From contig JADJYM010000010.1 of NCBI GenBank assembly GCA_016719755.1, forward strand, positions 62,001-126,000: 64,000 nucleotides of DNA. Reading direction: 5' to 3'. This DNA comes from Novosphingobium sp. (GTDB lineage Bacteria > Pseudomonadota > Alphaproteobacteria > Sphingomonadales > Sphingomonadaceae). The position numbers and the translations under genes are program-made. The notes beneath the pieces were generated by a model that was not told the origin of the DNA, searched no databases, and saw nothing but the letters and a program-made list of their open reading frames with translations. Below are positions 47,886 to 57,123 of this stretch, piece after piece. How positions within the stretch are numbered: position 1 is the first letter of the stretch; every line of letters starts with the position of its first letter.

Positions 47886-48893
47886 ATGGCGATCAAGGTT
47901 GCTATCAATGGCTTCGGCCGCATCGGCCGCAATGTGGCGCGCGCGATCCTCGAGCGCACCGATCATGACCTTGAACTGGTCTCGATCAACGATCTCGCAT
48001 CGGCCCAGGCCAACGCCATGCTGTTCCAGCGCGACAGCGTCCATGGTCCGTTCTCGGGCACGGTCGAAGTCGATGGCAACGACCTGATCGTCAACGGCAA
48101 GCGCATCCACGTGACCGCCGAACGCGATCCCGCCAACCTGCCGCACGCCGCCAACGGCGTCGACATCGCGCTGGAATGCACCGGCTTCTTCACCGACCGC
48201 GCTTCGTGCGAAAAGCACCTGGCTGCCGGCGCCAAGCGCGTGCTGATCTCGGCTCCGGGCAAGAACGTCGACCTCACGGTCGTCTACGGCGTCAACCATG
48301 ACAAGCTGAGCGCCGATCACGTGATCGTCTCCAACGCCTCGTGCACCACCAACTGCCTGGCGCCCTTCGCCAAGGTGCTGAACGATGCGATCGGGATCGA
48401 GCGCGGGCTGATGACCACGGTCCACGCCTATACCAACGATCAGAAGATCCTCGACCAGATCCACGAGGATCCGCGCCGCGCCCGTGCCGCCGCGATGAGC
48501 ATGATCCCCACCACCACCGGCGCCGCCCGCGCCGTGGGCGAAGTGCTGCCCGAACTGAAGGGCAAGCTGGATGGCTCGGCGATCCGCGTGCCGACCCCCA
48601 ACGTCTCGGTGGTCGACCTGACCTTCACGCCCGCGCGCGACACTACCAAGGACGAAGTCAACGCGCTGCTCAAGGCCGCCTCGGAAGGCGCGCTGAAGGG
48701 CGTGCTCGGCTATTCGGACGAGCCGCTGGTCTCGATCGACTACAACCACTGCCCGAACAGCAGCACCATCGACAGCCTCGAAACTTCGGTGATCGACGGC
48801 AAGCTGGTGCGCGTGCTGAGCTGGTACGACAACGAATGGGGCTTCTCCAACCGCATGGTCGACACGGCCGGCGCGATGGGCAAGCTGATCTGA
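47886..48893 (+). CDS. gap: Glyceraldehyde-3-phosphate dehydrogenase
   Basis: NAD-dependent glycolytic dehydrogenase (335 aa). [12 protein letters not shown]-type start ([18 protein letters not shown]), the active-site [12 protein letters not shown] (Cys near residue 153), [10 protein letters not shown]-type phosphate-binding segment ([16 protein letters not shown]) and the C-terminal [14 protein letters not shown] are canonical. It precedes pgk, as in many proteobacteria, with a strong terminator between them. Confidence 0.98.
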   Translation: MAIKVAINGFGRIGRNVARAILERTDHDLELVSINDLASAQANAMLFQRDSVHGPFSGTVEVDGNDLIVNGKRIHVTAERDPANLPHAANGVDIALECTGFFTDRASCEKHLAAGAKRVLISAPGKNVDLTVVYGVNHDKLSADHVIVSNASCTTNCLAPFAKVLNDAIGIERGLMTTVHAYTNDQKILDQIHEDPRRARAAAMSMIPTTTGAARAVGEVLPELKGKLDGSAIRVPTPNVSVVDLTFTPARDTTKDEVNALLKAASEGALKGVLGYSDEPLVSIDYNHCPNSSTIDSLETSVIDGKLVRVLSWYDNEWGFSNRMVDTAGAMGKLI

Positions 48894-48898
48894 TAAAC

Positions 48899-48930
48899 GT
48901 GCGCCGCCCCTGACGGGCGGCGCACTTCAT
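48899..48930 (+). terminator. Intrinsic terminator after gap
   Basis: A perfect 11-bp stem (48899-48909 with 48915-48925, loop CTGAC) followed by TTCATT. Confidence 0.8.
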
Positions 48931-48931
48931 T

Positions 48932-48972
48932 CTCCCCTCCCGCTTGCGGGAGGGGCCGGGTGAGGGCCTGTT
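48932..48972. repeat. Dispersed palindromic intergenic repeat, copy 2
   Basis: A 41-nt element, 39 of 41 identical to 2925-2965. A partial inverted partner (CCCTGGCCCCTCC ... GGGAGGGG, 49003-49029) follows before pgk, so the whole pgk leader is built of these sequences. Confidence 0.8.
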
Positions 48973-49045
48973 GACCCTCACCGCCCGGGATAAGATGCCC
49001 TTCCCTGGCCCCTCCTACAGGTGGGAGGGGAATCTGGAGCAAACC

Positions 49046-50248
49046 ATGACTTCTTTCCGCACGCTCGACGATCTCGGCGATCTCACCGGCAAGGTGGCGC
49101 TGGTCCGGGTCGACCTCAACCTGCCGATGCAGGACGGGGCCGTGACCGACGATACGCGCGTGCGGGCCTCGGCCCCGACGATCCTCGAGCTCGCCGCCAA
49201 GGGCGCCAAGGTGCTGCTGCTGGCACACTTCGGCCGCCCCAAGGGTGAGCGGGTCTCGACCATGTCGGTCTCGATGACGCTGGACGCGGTCCAGGCGGTG
49301 CTGGGCAAGGAAGTGATGTTCGTCCCCGAAGTGGCCGGGCCGGTGGTCGCGCAGGCGATCGGCATCCTGCGCGCGGGCGACATCGCCATGCTGGAAAATA
49401 CCCGCTTCTGGAAGGGCGAGGAAAAGAACGATCCGGAACTCGCCCGGGCGATTGCCGAAAATGGCGACATCTACGTCAACGACGCCTTCTCTGCCGCGCA
49501 CCGCGCCCATGCCAGCACCGAGGGGCTGGCCCATCTCCTGCCCGCCTATGCCGGCCGCTCGATGGAAGCCGAACTGAAGGCGCTGGAAGCCGCGCTGGGC
49601 AAGCCGGTGCGGCCCGTGGCGGCAGTGGTCGGCGGGGCCAAGGTTTCGTCGAAGCTCGACGTGCTGACCCACCTTGTCACCCAGGTCGATCACCTGATCA
49701 TCGGTGGCGGCATGGCCAACACCTTTCTTGCCGCCAAGGGCGTCGATGTCGGCAAGTCGCTGTGCGAGCATGATCTGGCCGATACCGCGCGCGGCATCCT
49801 GGCGGCGGCTGAAAAGTCGGGCTGCACCGTCCACCTGCCCTATGACGTGGTGGTGGCGAAGGAATTCGCGGCCAATCCGCCGTCCCTGCGCACCTGCAAC
49901 GTCCATGAGGTCGCGGCGGACGAGATGATCCTCGATGTCGGCTCGCAGGCGGTCGAGGCCCTGGCCGATGTGCTCAAGACCTGCCGCACGCTGGTCTGGA
50001 ACGGGCCGCTGGGCGCGTTCGAAACCCAGCCGTTCGATGCCGCCACCGTTGCGCTGGCCCGCAGCGCCGCTGCGCTGTCGAAGGAAGGCGCGCTGGTTTC
50101 GGTGGCGGGCGGGGGCGATACCGTCGCCGCGCTCAACCACGCCGGGGTGGCGGGCGATTTCTCCTATATCTCGACCGCTGGCGGCGCCTTCCTCGAATGG
50201 ATGGAAGGCAAGGAACTGCCCGGCGTGAAAGCGCTCGAAACCGCCTGA
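49046..50248 (+). CDS. pgk: Phosphoglycerate kinase
   Basis: Transfers phosphate from 1,3-bisphosphoglycerate to ADP (400 aa). [12 protein letters not shown], the FGRPKG segment, [24 protein letters not shown] and the C-terminal [12 protein letters not shown] are typical. The start at 49046 follows GGAGC by 6 nt; an in-frame upstream start would lie in the repeat. Confidence 0.97.
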   Translation: MTSFRTLDDLGDLTGKVALVRVDLNLPMQDGAVTDDTRVRASAPTILELAAKGAKVLLLAHFGRPKGERVSTMSVSMTLDAVQAVLGKEVMFVPEVAGPVVAQAIGILRAGDIAMLENTRFWKGEEKNDPELARAIAENGDIYVNDAFSAAHRAHASTEGLAHLLPAYAGRSMEAELKALEAALGKPVRPVAAVVGGAKVSSKLDVLTHLVTQVDHLIIGGGMANTFLAAKGVDVGKSLCEHDLADTARGILAAAEKSGCTVHLPYDVVVAKEFAANPPSLRTCNVHEVAADEMILDVGSQAVEALADVLKTCRTLVWNGPLGAFETQPFDAATVALARSAAALSKEGALVSVAGGGDTVAALNHAGVAGDFSYISTAGGAFLEWMEGKELPGVKALETA

Positions 50249-50336
50249 TTTTCTTCGCTTCCCCGGTTGCGGCGGGCTGGAACCGCCGCTATCGGCGCTT
50301 TTACGCATACGTATGAACGACAGGGACAGCACCGCT

Positions 50337-51233
50337 ATGAACACCGCAGACATGACTGCCAAGATGGCCGCCGGCAACGGCTTTATCGCCGCGCTCGACC
50401 AGTCGGGCGGATCGACCCCCAAGGCGCTGGCCGGTTACGGCATCAGTGAAGATGCCTGGTCGGACGAAGCCGGAATGTTCGATCTGATCCACGCCATGCG
50501 CGAACGCATCATCATGTCGCCCGCTTTCACTGGCGACAAGGTGATCGGCGCGATCCTGTTCGAGCGCACGATGGACGGCACCGCTGGCGGCAAGCCGGTT
50601 CCCGCTGCCCTGATCGACAAGGGCATCGTCCCCTTCATCAAGATCGACAAGGGCCTTGAGGACGAAGTCAACGGCGTCCAGCTGATGAAGCCGATGCCGG
50701 AACTGGATGCGCTGCTCACCAAGTCCAAGGCGCTTGGCGTCTATGGCACCAAGGAGCGTTCGGTGATCAATTCCGCCAATGCGGAAGGCATTGCGGCGAT
50801 CGTCAAGCAGCAGTTTGAAGTCGGCCAGCAGGTGCTCGCCCACGGCATGATGCCGATGATCGAGCCGGAAGTGAACATCAAGAGCGAGACCCGCGCGGAG
50901 TGCGACGCGATCTTGCTCAAGGAAATCCTCAAGGCGCTCGACGCTTTGCCCGAAGGCCAGCAGGTGATGCTCAAGCTGTCGCTGCCGGTGGTTCCGGGCA
51001 CGTTCGATCCGCTGGTTCAGCATCCCCGGGTGCTGCGCGTGGTGGCGCTTTCGGGCGGCTACAAGCGCCCCGAGGCCTGCGTTGAACTTGCCAAGAACAA
51101 GGGCATCATCGCCAGCTTCAGCCGGGCGCTGCTCGAAGACCTGCGCGCGCAGATGAGCGACGCGGAATTCGACGCCTCGCTGGGCGGCGCGATCGACGAG
51201 ATCTACAAGGGCTCGACCGTCAAGACCGCCTGA
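50337..51233 (+). CDS. fda: Fructose-bisphosphate aldolase, class I
   Basis: Schiff-base aldolase (298 aa). Features: FIAALDQSGGSTPKAL near the N-terminus, KIDKGLEDE, and the KLSLPVVPG motif with the Schiff-base Lys near residue 214, then ALSGGYKRPEA. The ATG at 50337 is preferred (GGGA about 9 nt upstream); an earlier ATG at 50313 has no ribosome-binding site and adds 8 residues. Last of the glycolytic block, followed by a terminator. Confidence 0.93.
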   Translation: MNTADMTAKMAAGNGFIAALDQSGGSTPKALAGYGISEDAWSDEAGMFDLIHAMRERIIMSPAFTGDKVIGAILFERTMDGTAGGKPVPAALIDKGIVPFIKIDKGLEDEVNGVQLMKPMPELDALLTKSKALGVYGTKERSVINSANAEGIAAIVKQQFEVGQQVLAHGMMPMIEPEVNIKSETRAECDAILLKEILKALDALPEGQQVMLKLSLPVVPGTFDPLVQHPRVLRVVALSGGYKRPEACVELAKNKGIIASFSRALLEDLRAQMSDAEFDASLGGAIDEIYKGSTVKTA

Positions 51234-51254
51234 GCGGATTGACCGGGTACAAAC

Positions 51255-51290
51255 GGGGGCGGGGCGCAAGGTCGCTCCGCCCCTGTTTTG
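51255..51290 (+). terminator. Intrinsic terminator after fda
   Basis: GGGGCGGGGCG (from 51256) pairs with CGCTCCGCCCC (51273-51283), one G-U, followed by TGTTTTG. Confidence 0.75.
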
Positions 51291-51304
51291 CGTCTGCTAA
51301 GGAA

Positions 51305-51400
51305 ATCCCTCCCCTTGGGGGAGGGGTTGGGGTGGGGGAGTGGACGCCAGCGAGGTAAACCCCCACCCAACCCTCCCCCTTGAGGGGGAGGGCTTCCGGT
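51305..51400. repeat. Large inverted intergenic repeat of CCCTCCCC / GGGGAGGG type
   Basis: Each half is itself a hairpin (CCCTCCCCTTGGGGGAGGGG and CCCTCCCCCTTGAGGGGGAG core), and the two halves are inverted relative to one another (GGTTGGGGTGGGGG versus CCCCCACCCAACC) about a central 25-nt spacer. Confidence 0.8.
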
Positions 51401-51409
51401 GGAGCGGCT

Positions 51410-51787
51410 TTATTGGGCTCGTTCGAACCGTAAGGTGAAGCGGTAGTCGCGCGGGGCGATCTTGCGCTGGACGCTGGTTGGCGGCATCACCCCGGCCAGT
51501 TCGAGATTGCCGCCAGCAAGGGCCAGCGGCTTGTTGCTGACCACCTCGTGCACCGCGCGGTGCCCGGCATGGACCACGCGCACTTGCAGCCGCACCTGCC
51601 CGGCCCACACGCAGCGCGCCTCCATCGGGCAGCGGCTGTCCTCCAGCACACGCAGCGGGGTGACGCGCAGCGGCCCGACCGAGGCGGTCTGGCCCAGCCG
51701 GACGCTCCCCGCTTCGGCGGGCACAGTGGCGCAGGCTCCCAGCAGGGGCAGGGCGGCGAGGGCGATCAGGGTGGGGCGCAGGTTCAT
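51410..51787 (-). CDS. Hypothetical lipoprotein
   Basis: Not recognised. A 125-aa product with a lipobox leader (LPLLGAC, Cys near residue 19) and a compact beta-rich domain with two further cysteines spaced SRCPMEARCVWAG, plausible as a disulphide pair. It lies between fda and thiE on the opposite strand. ATG at 51787 preferred over a GTG two codons upstream. Confidence 0.75.
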   Translation of the reverse strand: MNLRPTLIALAALPLLGACATVPAEAGSVRLGQTASVGPLRVTPLRVLEDSRCPMEARCVWAGQVRLQVRVVHAGHRAVHEVVSNKPLALAGGNLELAGVMPPTSVQRKIAPRDYRFTLRFERAQ

Positions 51788-51863
51788 GTTCACAGTCTAG
51801 CCGGATTTCCTGAACGGGTGCCGAACACTTGGCCTTGTGGCGCAGTCGGGCTAGGGACGCGCG

Positions 51864-52487
51864 ATGTCTGACTGCCAGCTTTACCTCATCTCGCCGCTCG
51901 ACGTTTCGGGCACCTTTCCTGACCGGCTCGCCCGCGCGCTCGATGCCGCGCCGGTTGCGGCGTTCCAGTTCCGGGTCAAGGACGTGGACGAACACCAGGC
52001 GGCGCGGCTCGCCGAACCGTTGCAGGCGCTGTGCGCGGCGCGCGAGGTGGCGTTCATCGTCAACGATTCGATCGGTCTGGCCAAGCGGCTCGGGGCGGAC
52101 GGGGTGCACCTCGGCCAGTCGGACGGCGAGGTGGAAGACGCGCGCAAGCGGCTGGGGCGCGAGGCGCAGATCGGTGTCACTTGCCACAACAGCCGTCATC
52201 TCGCGATGGAAGCGGGCGAGGCGGGGGCGGACTATGTCGCCTTCGGCGCCTTTTTCCCGACCGCGACCAAGGCGACCGAATACCGCGCCGAGCCGGATCT
52301 GCTGACCTGGTGGCAGGACCTGATGGAAATCCCCTGCGTCGCCATCGGCGGGATCACGCCGGAAAACTGCGCGCCGCTGGTGCGCGCCGGGGCGGACTTT
52401 CTCGCCGTGTCGGGCGCGGTCTGGAACGGGGACGAGGCGGCGGCGATCAAGGCGTTCCACGCCGCGATTGCCGGGGCGGCGGGGTAA
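51864..52487 (+). CDS. thiE: Thiamine phosphate synthase
   Basis: Joins HMP-PP and HET-P to thiamine phosphate (207 aa). A TIM barrel with QFRVKD, the FIVNDSIGLAKRLGADGVHLGQSD phosphate-binding signature (start and end given), TKATE-region and AIGGITPENC. No TPP riboswitch was found in the 76-bp leader. Its product is the precursor of the cofactor of tkt and bkdA, both in this window. Confidence 0.93.
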   Translation: MSDCQLYLISPLDVSGTFPDRLARALDAAPVAAFQFRVKDVDEHQAARLAEPLQALCAAREVAFIVNDSIGLAKRLGADGVHLGQSDGEVEDARKRLGREAQIGVTCHNSRHLAMEAGEAGADYVAFGAFFPTATKATEYRAEPDLLTWWQDLMEIPCVAIGGITPENCAPLVRAGADFLAVSGAVWNGDEAAAIKAFHAAIAGAAG

Positions 52488-52688
52488 ACGGGCGTCCCCC
52501 AGGTTCGATCCTCAACCTCCCTTCTTCCGTCACCCCGGACCGAGTCCGGGACGACGACAGCACGCCGGTTTCCTACCCTGCCAATCCGTGCCATGTTCCC
52601 TGCCTGAAACGGGGCGCTGCGGGGGAAGGGTCTTTCCGCACAGGACACTGTCCAATGTGTCCACTGATTCAGCGGAAGGGCGACAAAG
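52488..52688. other. Spacer with a TCCCGGAC-type dyad
   Basis: A 201-bp spacer before the OPT transporter. CACCCCGGACCGAGTCCGGG (52532-52551) is a hairpin of the dispersed CCCGGAC/GTCCGGG type. No gene seen. Confidence 0.5.
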
Positions 52689-54641
52689 ATGAACGGCAAG
52701 GCAGCGATTCCGCTTCGTGAACTGACCCTGCGCTCGATCCTGCTGGGCGGCGTGCTGACTTTCCTGTTCACCGCCGCCAACGTCTATTTCGGCCTGCGGG
52801 TCGGGCTGACTTTTTCCACCGCGATCCCCGCCGCGGTGATTTCGATGGCGCTGCTGCGCACGCTGGGCGGGGCAACGATCGTGGAAAACAACATCGTCCA
52901 GACCATCGGCAGCGCGGCCGGTGCGGTGGCGACGATGGTGTTCGTCCTGCCCGGGTTCGTGATTGTCGGCTGGTGGAGTTCGATCCCCTATTGGGAGACG
53001 ATGCTGGTCTGCGCCACCGGCGGGGTGCTGGGGGTGATGCTGTCAGTGCCGATGCGCCGCGCGCTGGTGATCGATACCGACCTGCCCTATCCCGAAGGGG
53101 TCGCGGGCGCGGAAATCCTGCGGGTGGGAATGGGCGACGCGGCGGGTGAGCGCGAGAACCGGGCCGGGCTGGCAACGATCCTGCTGGGCGCTATCGCCGG
53201 GGCCGGTTTCGGCCTGCTTACCATGCTGCGCCTTGCCGCCGGGGAAGTGAGCCGCGTGTTCAAGATCGGCGCGGGCTATGGCACCATCGGGGTAACGACC
53301 TCGCTCGGCCTCGTCGCGATCGGCCACCTGATCGGCCTGGCGACCGGCATGGCCATGCTGGCCGGGCTGGTGCTGGGCAAGTTCATCCTCCTCCCCATGC
53401 TGTCCGCCGGACTGCCGGGCGTTCCCGAAGAAGTCGCGGCCACGGTGTTCAGCCAGCAGGTGCGGATCGTCGGTGCGGGCGCGATGGCAGTCGCGGCGCT
53501 GTGGGCGCTGGTGCGGATTTCCGGCTCGATCCTGGGCGGGCTGTCCGGCCTTGTCGCCACGGCCCGGGCGCGCAAGGCGGGCGAGGAAATCCGCCAGACC
53601 GAGCGCGACCTGCCGGGCAACTGGGTGCTGGGGGTCGGCGCGGCGATGTTCGGGCCGATCCTCTATCTGGTCTGGAGCTTCGTCCAGGGCGGGCCGCTGG
53701 CGGATCACGCGGTGGCGGTGCTGGTGCTGGCGCTGATCTTCATTGTCGTGGTCGGCATCTTCACCGCCGTCATCACCGGCTACATGGCGGGGCTGGTCGG
53801 AACCTCGAACAGTCCGGTTTCCGGGGTCGGCATCCTGGCGATCCTGATCGCATCGGTGCTGGTGGGCGCGATGTTCGGCGGCAGCGTGACGCCGGACCTG
53901 CGCGCGCCGCTGATCGCCTTCGCGCTGTTCCTTGTCTCGTTCGTGTTCGGGATCGCGATTGTCGCCAATGACAACCTTCAGGACCTCAAGACCGGGCAGC
54001 TGGTCGGCTCCACCCCGTGGAAGCAGCAGGTCGCGTTGATCATCGGGGTGATCGCCGGATCGCTGGTGCTGCCGCCGGTTCTGCAATTGCTGGCCACCAG
54101 CTTTGGCTTTGCCGGAGCGCCCGGGGCGGGGCCGAATGCCCTGGCCGCGCCGCAGGCATCGCTGTTCGCCACCATCGCGCAAGGGGTGCTGGGTGGTTCG
54201 ATGCGCTGGGATCTGATCTGGCTGGGGGCGGCGATCGGCGCGGTGCTGATCGCGCTCGACGAAGGCCTGCGCAAGACCGGCAAGGGCAAGCTGCCGCCGC
54301 TGGCCGTGGCTATGGGAATCTACCTGCCGGTCACGCTGGTCCTGCCGGCGGTGATCGGCGCGGTGATCGGCCATGCCTGGAACCGGATGGCCGCGCGCAC
54401 TGCCCGTCCCGAATTCGCCGAACGGCTGGGCGTCCTGCTGGCGACCGGACTGGTGGTCGGTGACAGCCTGCTGGGACTGGTCTTTGCCGGTGCGGTGGGG
54501 GTGGTCGGCGATCCCGCCAGACTGGGCATCGTTGGCGACGAATTTGCCGCCGCGTCCGAATGGATCGGCCTTGCGGCGATGGTCGCCTTGCTTGGCTGGT
54601 CCTATGCCCGGGTTCGCCAGCGGGCGATCGCGGCGGAATGA
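52689..54641 (+). CDS. OPT family oligopeptide transporter
   Basis: A 650-aa polytopic membrane protein with about 15 hydrophobic segments, of the oligopeptide transporter (OPT/YSL-related) family. Characteristic segments are LTLRSILLGGVLTFLFTAANVYFGLRVGLTFSTAIPAAVISMALL (residues about 8-52, written by position) and the NIVQTIGSAAGAVA motif. Bacterial OPT members transport oligopeptides or metal chelates; the substrate here is unknown. ATG at 52689 has AAAGAT nearby but no strong ribosome-binding site. Confidence 0.9.
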   Translation: MNGKAAIPLRELTLRSILLGGVLTFLFTAANVYFGLRVGLTFSTAIPAAVISMALLRTLGGATIVENNIVQTIGSAAGAVATMVFVLPGFVIVGWWSSIPYWETMLVCATGGVLGVMLSVPMRRALVIDTDLPYPEGVAGAEILRVGMGDAAGERENRAGLATILLGAIAGAGFGLLTMLRLAAGEVSRVFKIGAGYGTIGVTTSLGLVAIGHLIGLATGMAMLAGLVLGKFILLPMLSAGLPGVPEEVAATVFSQQVRIVGAGAMAVAALWALVRISGSILGGLSGLVATARARKAGEEIRQTERDLPGNWVLGVGAAMFGPILYLVWSFVQGGPLADHAVAVLVLALIFIVVVGIFTAVITGYMAGLVGTSNSPVSGVGILAILIASVLVGAMFGGSVTPDLRAPLIAFALFLVSFVFGIAIVANDNLQDLKTGQLVGSTPWKQQVALIIGVIAGSLVLPPVLQLLATSFGFAGAPGAGPNALAAPQASLFATIAQGVLGGSMRWDLIWLGAAIGAVLIALDEGLRKTGKGKLPPLAVAMGIYLPVTLVLPAVIGAVIGHAWNRMAARTARPEFAERLGVLLATGLVVGDSLLGLVFAGAVGVVGDPARLGIVGDEFAAASEWIGLAAMVALLGWSYARVRQRAIAAE

Positions 54642-54646
54642 GGGCG

Positions 54647-55006
54647 TCAGCCCTGGCTGGAGCGTCCGCGTACGCAGCGCAGCACGGTGTCGGCTCCGTT
54701 CGCGTCGCGCTTGCGCAGGAAGTTGCCGGAAATGCGGTGGAAGCTCTGTCCGCGCTTCGGCCCGGCGGTCATCACCAGCACGTCGCCGGTCAGCAGGTAG
54801 GTCCCGCGTCCCTCGGCATTGCGATAGGTGGAGCCGTTGATGATGCTGAAAGCCTCGCCCGCCTGCGGATAGCCGGTCGGCCCGGAGGCATCGCCCGGCA
54901 GTTCGCAGGTGTATTCACCGGGAGGCAGCGAATCGATCTTGCCGCCCGGCGCGGCAGCAACGGCGCCGGTGGCGGCAAGAAGAAGGAGTGCGGCTATTTG
55001 CTTCAT
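54647..55006 (-). CDS. Hypothetical exported protein
   Basis: A 119-aa product with a signal peptide (MKQIAALLLLAATGAVAAAP). The mature domain has YTCELPGDASGPTGY, FSIINGSTYRNAEGRGTYLLTGD and LRCVRG; the two Cys may pair. Small exported proteins of this type are common and uncharacterised in sphingomonads. Convergent with the OPT gene. Confidence 0.78.
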   Translation of the reverse strand: MKQIAALLLLAATGAVAAAPGGKIDSLPPGEYTCELPGDASGPTGYPQAGEAFSIINGSTYRNAEGRGTYLLTGDVLVMTAGPKRGQSFHRISGNFLRKRDANGADTVLRCVRGRSSQG

Positions 55007-55156
55007 GGCGGTTCCCTGCGGATGCGCGGATTAGCAGGAACTGAACGCGCCCGCTACCTGCGGCGGACAGGCGGCCTTGCTCCTTGCGCCAGCAGGCGCT
55101 AAGGGCGCGGCCTTCCGGGCAGTGTCCGGGTTCTTTCTCAACTTGAAGGCAGCACC

Positions 55157-55723
55157 ATGGCCAAGATCAGCGGCGTGGACATCCGTCCCGGCAATATCCT
55201 CGAATACGAAAAGGGCATCTGGAAGGTCGCGAAGACCCAGCATACCCAGCCGGGCAAGGGCGGCGCCTTCATGCAGGTCGAGATGAAGAACCTGATCGAC
55301 GGCCGCAAGACCAACGTCCGCTTCCGCAGCGCCGACACGGTCGAAAAGGTCCGGCTCGACACCAAGGACTTCCAGTTCCTCTATGTCGAGGGCGATGACT
55401 TGGTGTTCATGGACGTGGAAACCTACGAACAGATCACCCTGCCCAAGGACCTGCTGGGCGGCGCCGACGCCTTCCTGCAGGATGGCATGACCGTGCTGCT
55501 CGAAATGTACGACGAACGCCCGATCTCGGTGCAGCTGCCCGAACAGGTCGAGGCGACCATCGTCGAGGCCGACGCCGTGGTGAAGGGGCAGACCGCCTCG
55601 TCCAGCTACAAGCCCGCGATCCTCGACAACGGCGTGCGCGTGATGGTGCCGCCGCATATCGCCAGCGGCACCCGGATCATCGTCGACGTGTACGAACGTA
55701 CCTACGTCGGCAAGGCGGACTGA
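55157..55723 (+). CDS. efp: Elongation factor P
   Basis: Relieves ribosomes stalled at polyproline (188 aa). KOW-like N-domain with the loop [11 protein letters not shown], where the Lys in PGKG (near residue 34) is the position modified in lysyl-type EF-Ps; then the OB domains ending [14 protein letters not shown]. In many bacteria the lysine is modified by EpmA; none seen here. Followed by an IMPase-family gene 7 nt later. Confidence 0.97.
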   Translation: MAKISGVDIRPGNILEYEKGIWKVAKTQHTQPGKGGAFMQVEMKNLIDGRKTNVRFRSADTVEKVRLDTKDFQFLYVEGDDLVFMDVETYEQITLPKDLLGGADAFLQDGMTVLLEMYDERPISVQLPEQVEATIVEADAVVKGQTASSSYKPAILDNGVRVMVPPHIASGTRIIVDVYERTYVGKAD

Positions 55724-55730
55724 ACCGGCC

Positions 55731-56552
55731 ATGTCAGTCATTTCCGGCCTGATGCGCGTGATGGAGAAGGCGGCCCGCAAGGCCGGCCAGCGCCTGCGCC
55801 GCGACTTCGGCGAGGTTGAACACCTCCAGGTCAGCCGCAAGGGGCCGGCCGACTTTGTCTCCAAGGCCGACCAGCGCGCCGAGCGGACCCTCTACGACGA
55901 ACTGAAGGCCGCGCGGCCCGACTGGGGCTTCGTGCTGGAGGAAGCCGGCACGATCGAGGGCGATCCCTCCAAGCCGCGCTGGATCATCGATCCGCTCGAC
56001 GGGACCAGCAACTTCCTTCACGGCATCCCGCATTTCGCGATCTCGATCGCGGTGCAGGAGCCACGGCTTGACGGCAAGGGCTGGGGCGAGGTGACTGCGG
56101 GGCTGGTCTACCAGCCGGTCACGGACGAAAGCTTCTGGGCGGAAAAGACGCGCGGTGCCTGGCTGCACGACCGGCGCCTGCGTGTGTCCGGGCGGCGGCA
56201 TCTGGATGAAAGCCTGATCGCCACCGGCATTCCCTTCTCCGGGCGCGGCGATGCGGTGGAATGGCAGCGGATTTACGCGGCGCTGGGGCCGCAGGTGGCG
56301 GGAATCCGCCGTTTCGGCGCGGCTTCGCTCGATCTCGCCTGGGTTGCCGCAGGTCGCTACGAAGGCTTCTGGGAAAGCAGCCTGGCGCCGTGGGACACTG
56401 CTGCCGGATGCCTGCTGGTGCGCGAGGCGGGGGGGTTCGTGACCGACTGGCGCGGCATTTCGCAGCCGATCTGCGATGCCCAGGTGCTGGCCGGCAACGA
56501 CGCGCTGCACTCGCGGCTCCACAAGCTGCTTGTCGGAGCGCTCAAGGGTTAG
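55731..56552 (+). CDS. suhB: Inositol monophosphatase family protein (SuhB-like)
   Basis: Mg2+-dependent phosphatase of the FIG superfamily (273 aa). WIIDPLDGTSNFLHGIPHFA carries the metal-binding D-x-D-G-T and W-D-x-A-A in APWDTAAGCLLVREAGG. The position after efp, 7 nt away, is conserved in alphaproteobacteria. Substrate is inferred only; SuhB proteins also bind RNA polymerase or rRNA transcription complexes. Confidence 0.93.
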   Translation: MSVISGLMRVMEKAARKAGQRLRRDFGEVEHLQVSRKGPADFVSKADQRAERTLYDELKAARPDWGFVLEEAGTIEGDPSKPRWIIDPLDGTSNFLHGIPHFAISIAVQEPRLDGKGWGEVTAGLVYQPVTDESFWAEKTRGAWLHDRRLRVSGRRHLDESLIATGIPFSGRGDAVEWQRIYAALGPQVAGIRRFGAASLDLAWVAAGRYEGFWESSLAPWDTAAGCLLVREAGGFVTDWRGISQPICDAQVLAGNDALHSRLHKLLVGALKG

Positions 56553-56612
56553 GCAAATCCTAACCATGCCGCGTGCATAACCGGTTCGATTACGAAACCG
56601 GGAGTGCGCACT

Positions 56613-56945
56613 ATGGCGGTATGGTTGCTGGGAGAAAGCCTTGCCCTCGTGCTGTTGGGGGTGCCTGCCCCGGTGCCGGATCTGGCCGCGCCGCCGCCGC
56701 TCGCCTCGGCATTCGATCTTGGCGCGAAGCCCGCTGCATCGGCCACTCTGCTGCCCGACCAGGCCGCCGATGCGCGCGAAGCACAGCTTCAGCCCGTACG
56801 GCCGGACGACGGCTGGTCGCCGCCGGTGCGGACCTGGGGCCGTGCCGGTTCCGGCCCGGTGGTCGAACTCGGAGCGCTCGGCGCCTCGAAGATTCGCAAG
56901 CGGCGGGCGGACCTTGTCCACCTTTCGCTCGACTGGGGCTTCTGA
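56613..56945 (+). CDS. Hypothetical small protein with hydrophobic N-terminus
   Basis: A 110-aa product. The first 25 residues are hydrophobic with Pro (WLLGESLALVLLGVPAPVPD), then an Ala/Pro/Arg-rich region ending LVHLSLDWGF. Not recognised. It lies between suhB and tRNA-Leu; no close ribosome-binding site beyond GGGAG at 56600. Coding status is likely but not certain. Confidence 0.55.
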   Translation: MAVWLLGESLALVLLGVPAPVPDLAAPPPLASAFDLGAKPAASATLLPDQAADAREAQLQPVRPDDGWSPPVRTWGRAGSGPVVELGALGASKIRKRRADLVHLSLDWGF

Positions 56946-56951
56946 CCGCGC

Positions 56952-56980
56952 TTGAATACGGCGCCCGCCCCGGCTAAGCG
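56952..56980 (+). promoter_or_regulatory. Putative promoter of tRNA-Leu
   Basis: TTGAAT (56952-56957), 17-nt spacer and TAAGCG (56975-56980), 16 bp before the mature tRNA; the -10 is weak. Confidence 0.45.
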
Positions 56981-56996
56981 CGCGGCACGGCGCAGT

Positions 56997-57080
56997 GCCC
57001 CTGTGGCGGAATGGTAGACGCGAACGACTCAAAATCGTTTGCCGCAAGGCGTGCCCGTTCGAGTCGGGCCAGGGGCACCA
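56997..57080 (+). tRNA. tRNA-Leu (anticodon CAA)
   Basis: An 84-nt class II tRNA with a variable arm (GCCGCAAGGCGT) and encoded CCA: acceptor GCCCCTG / CAGGGGC, anticodon loop CTCAAAA (anticodon CAA). Confidence 0.95.
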
Positions 57081-57123
57081 CGATCGCATTGCCGAAGATT
57101 GGTCCCCAGCCTATCCTGGGGCC

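Noticed and set aside
51788-51863. TPP riboswitch before thiE
   Set aside because: The 76-bp leader lacks the CUGAGA and ACCUGA-type elements of the THI box.
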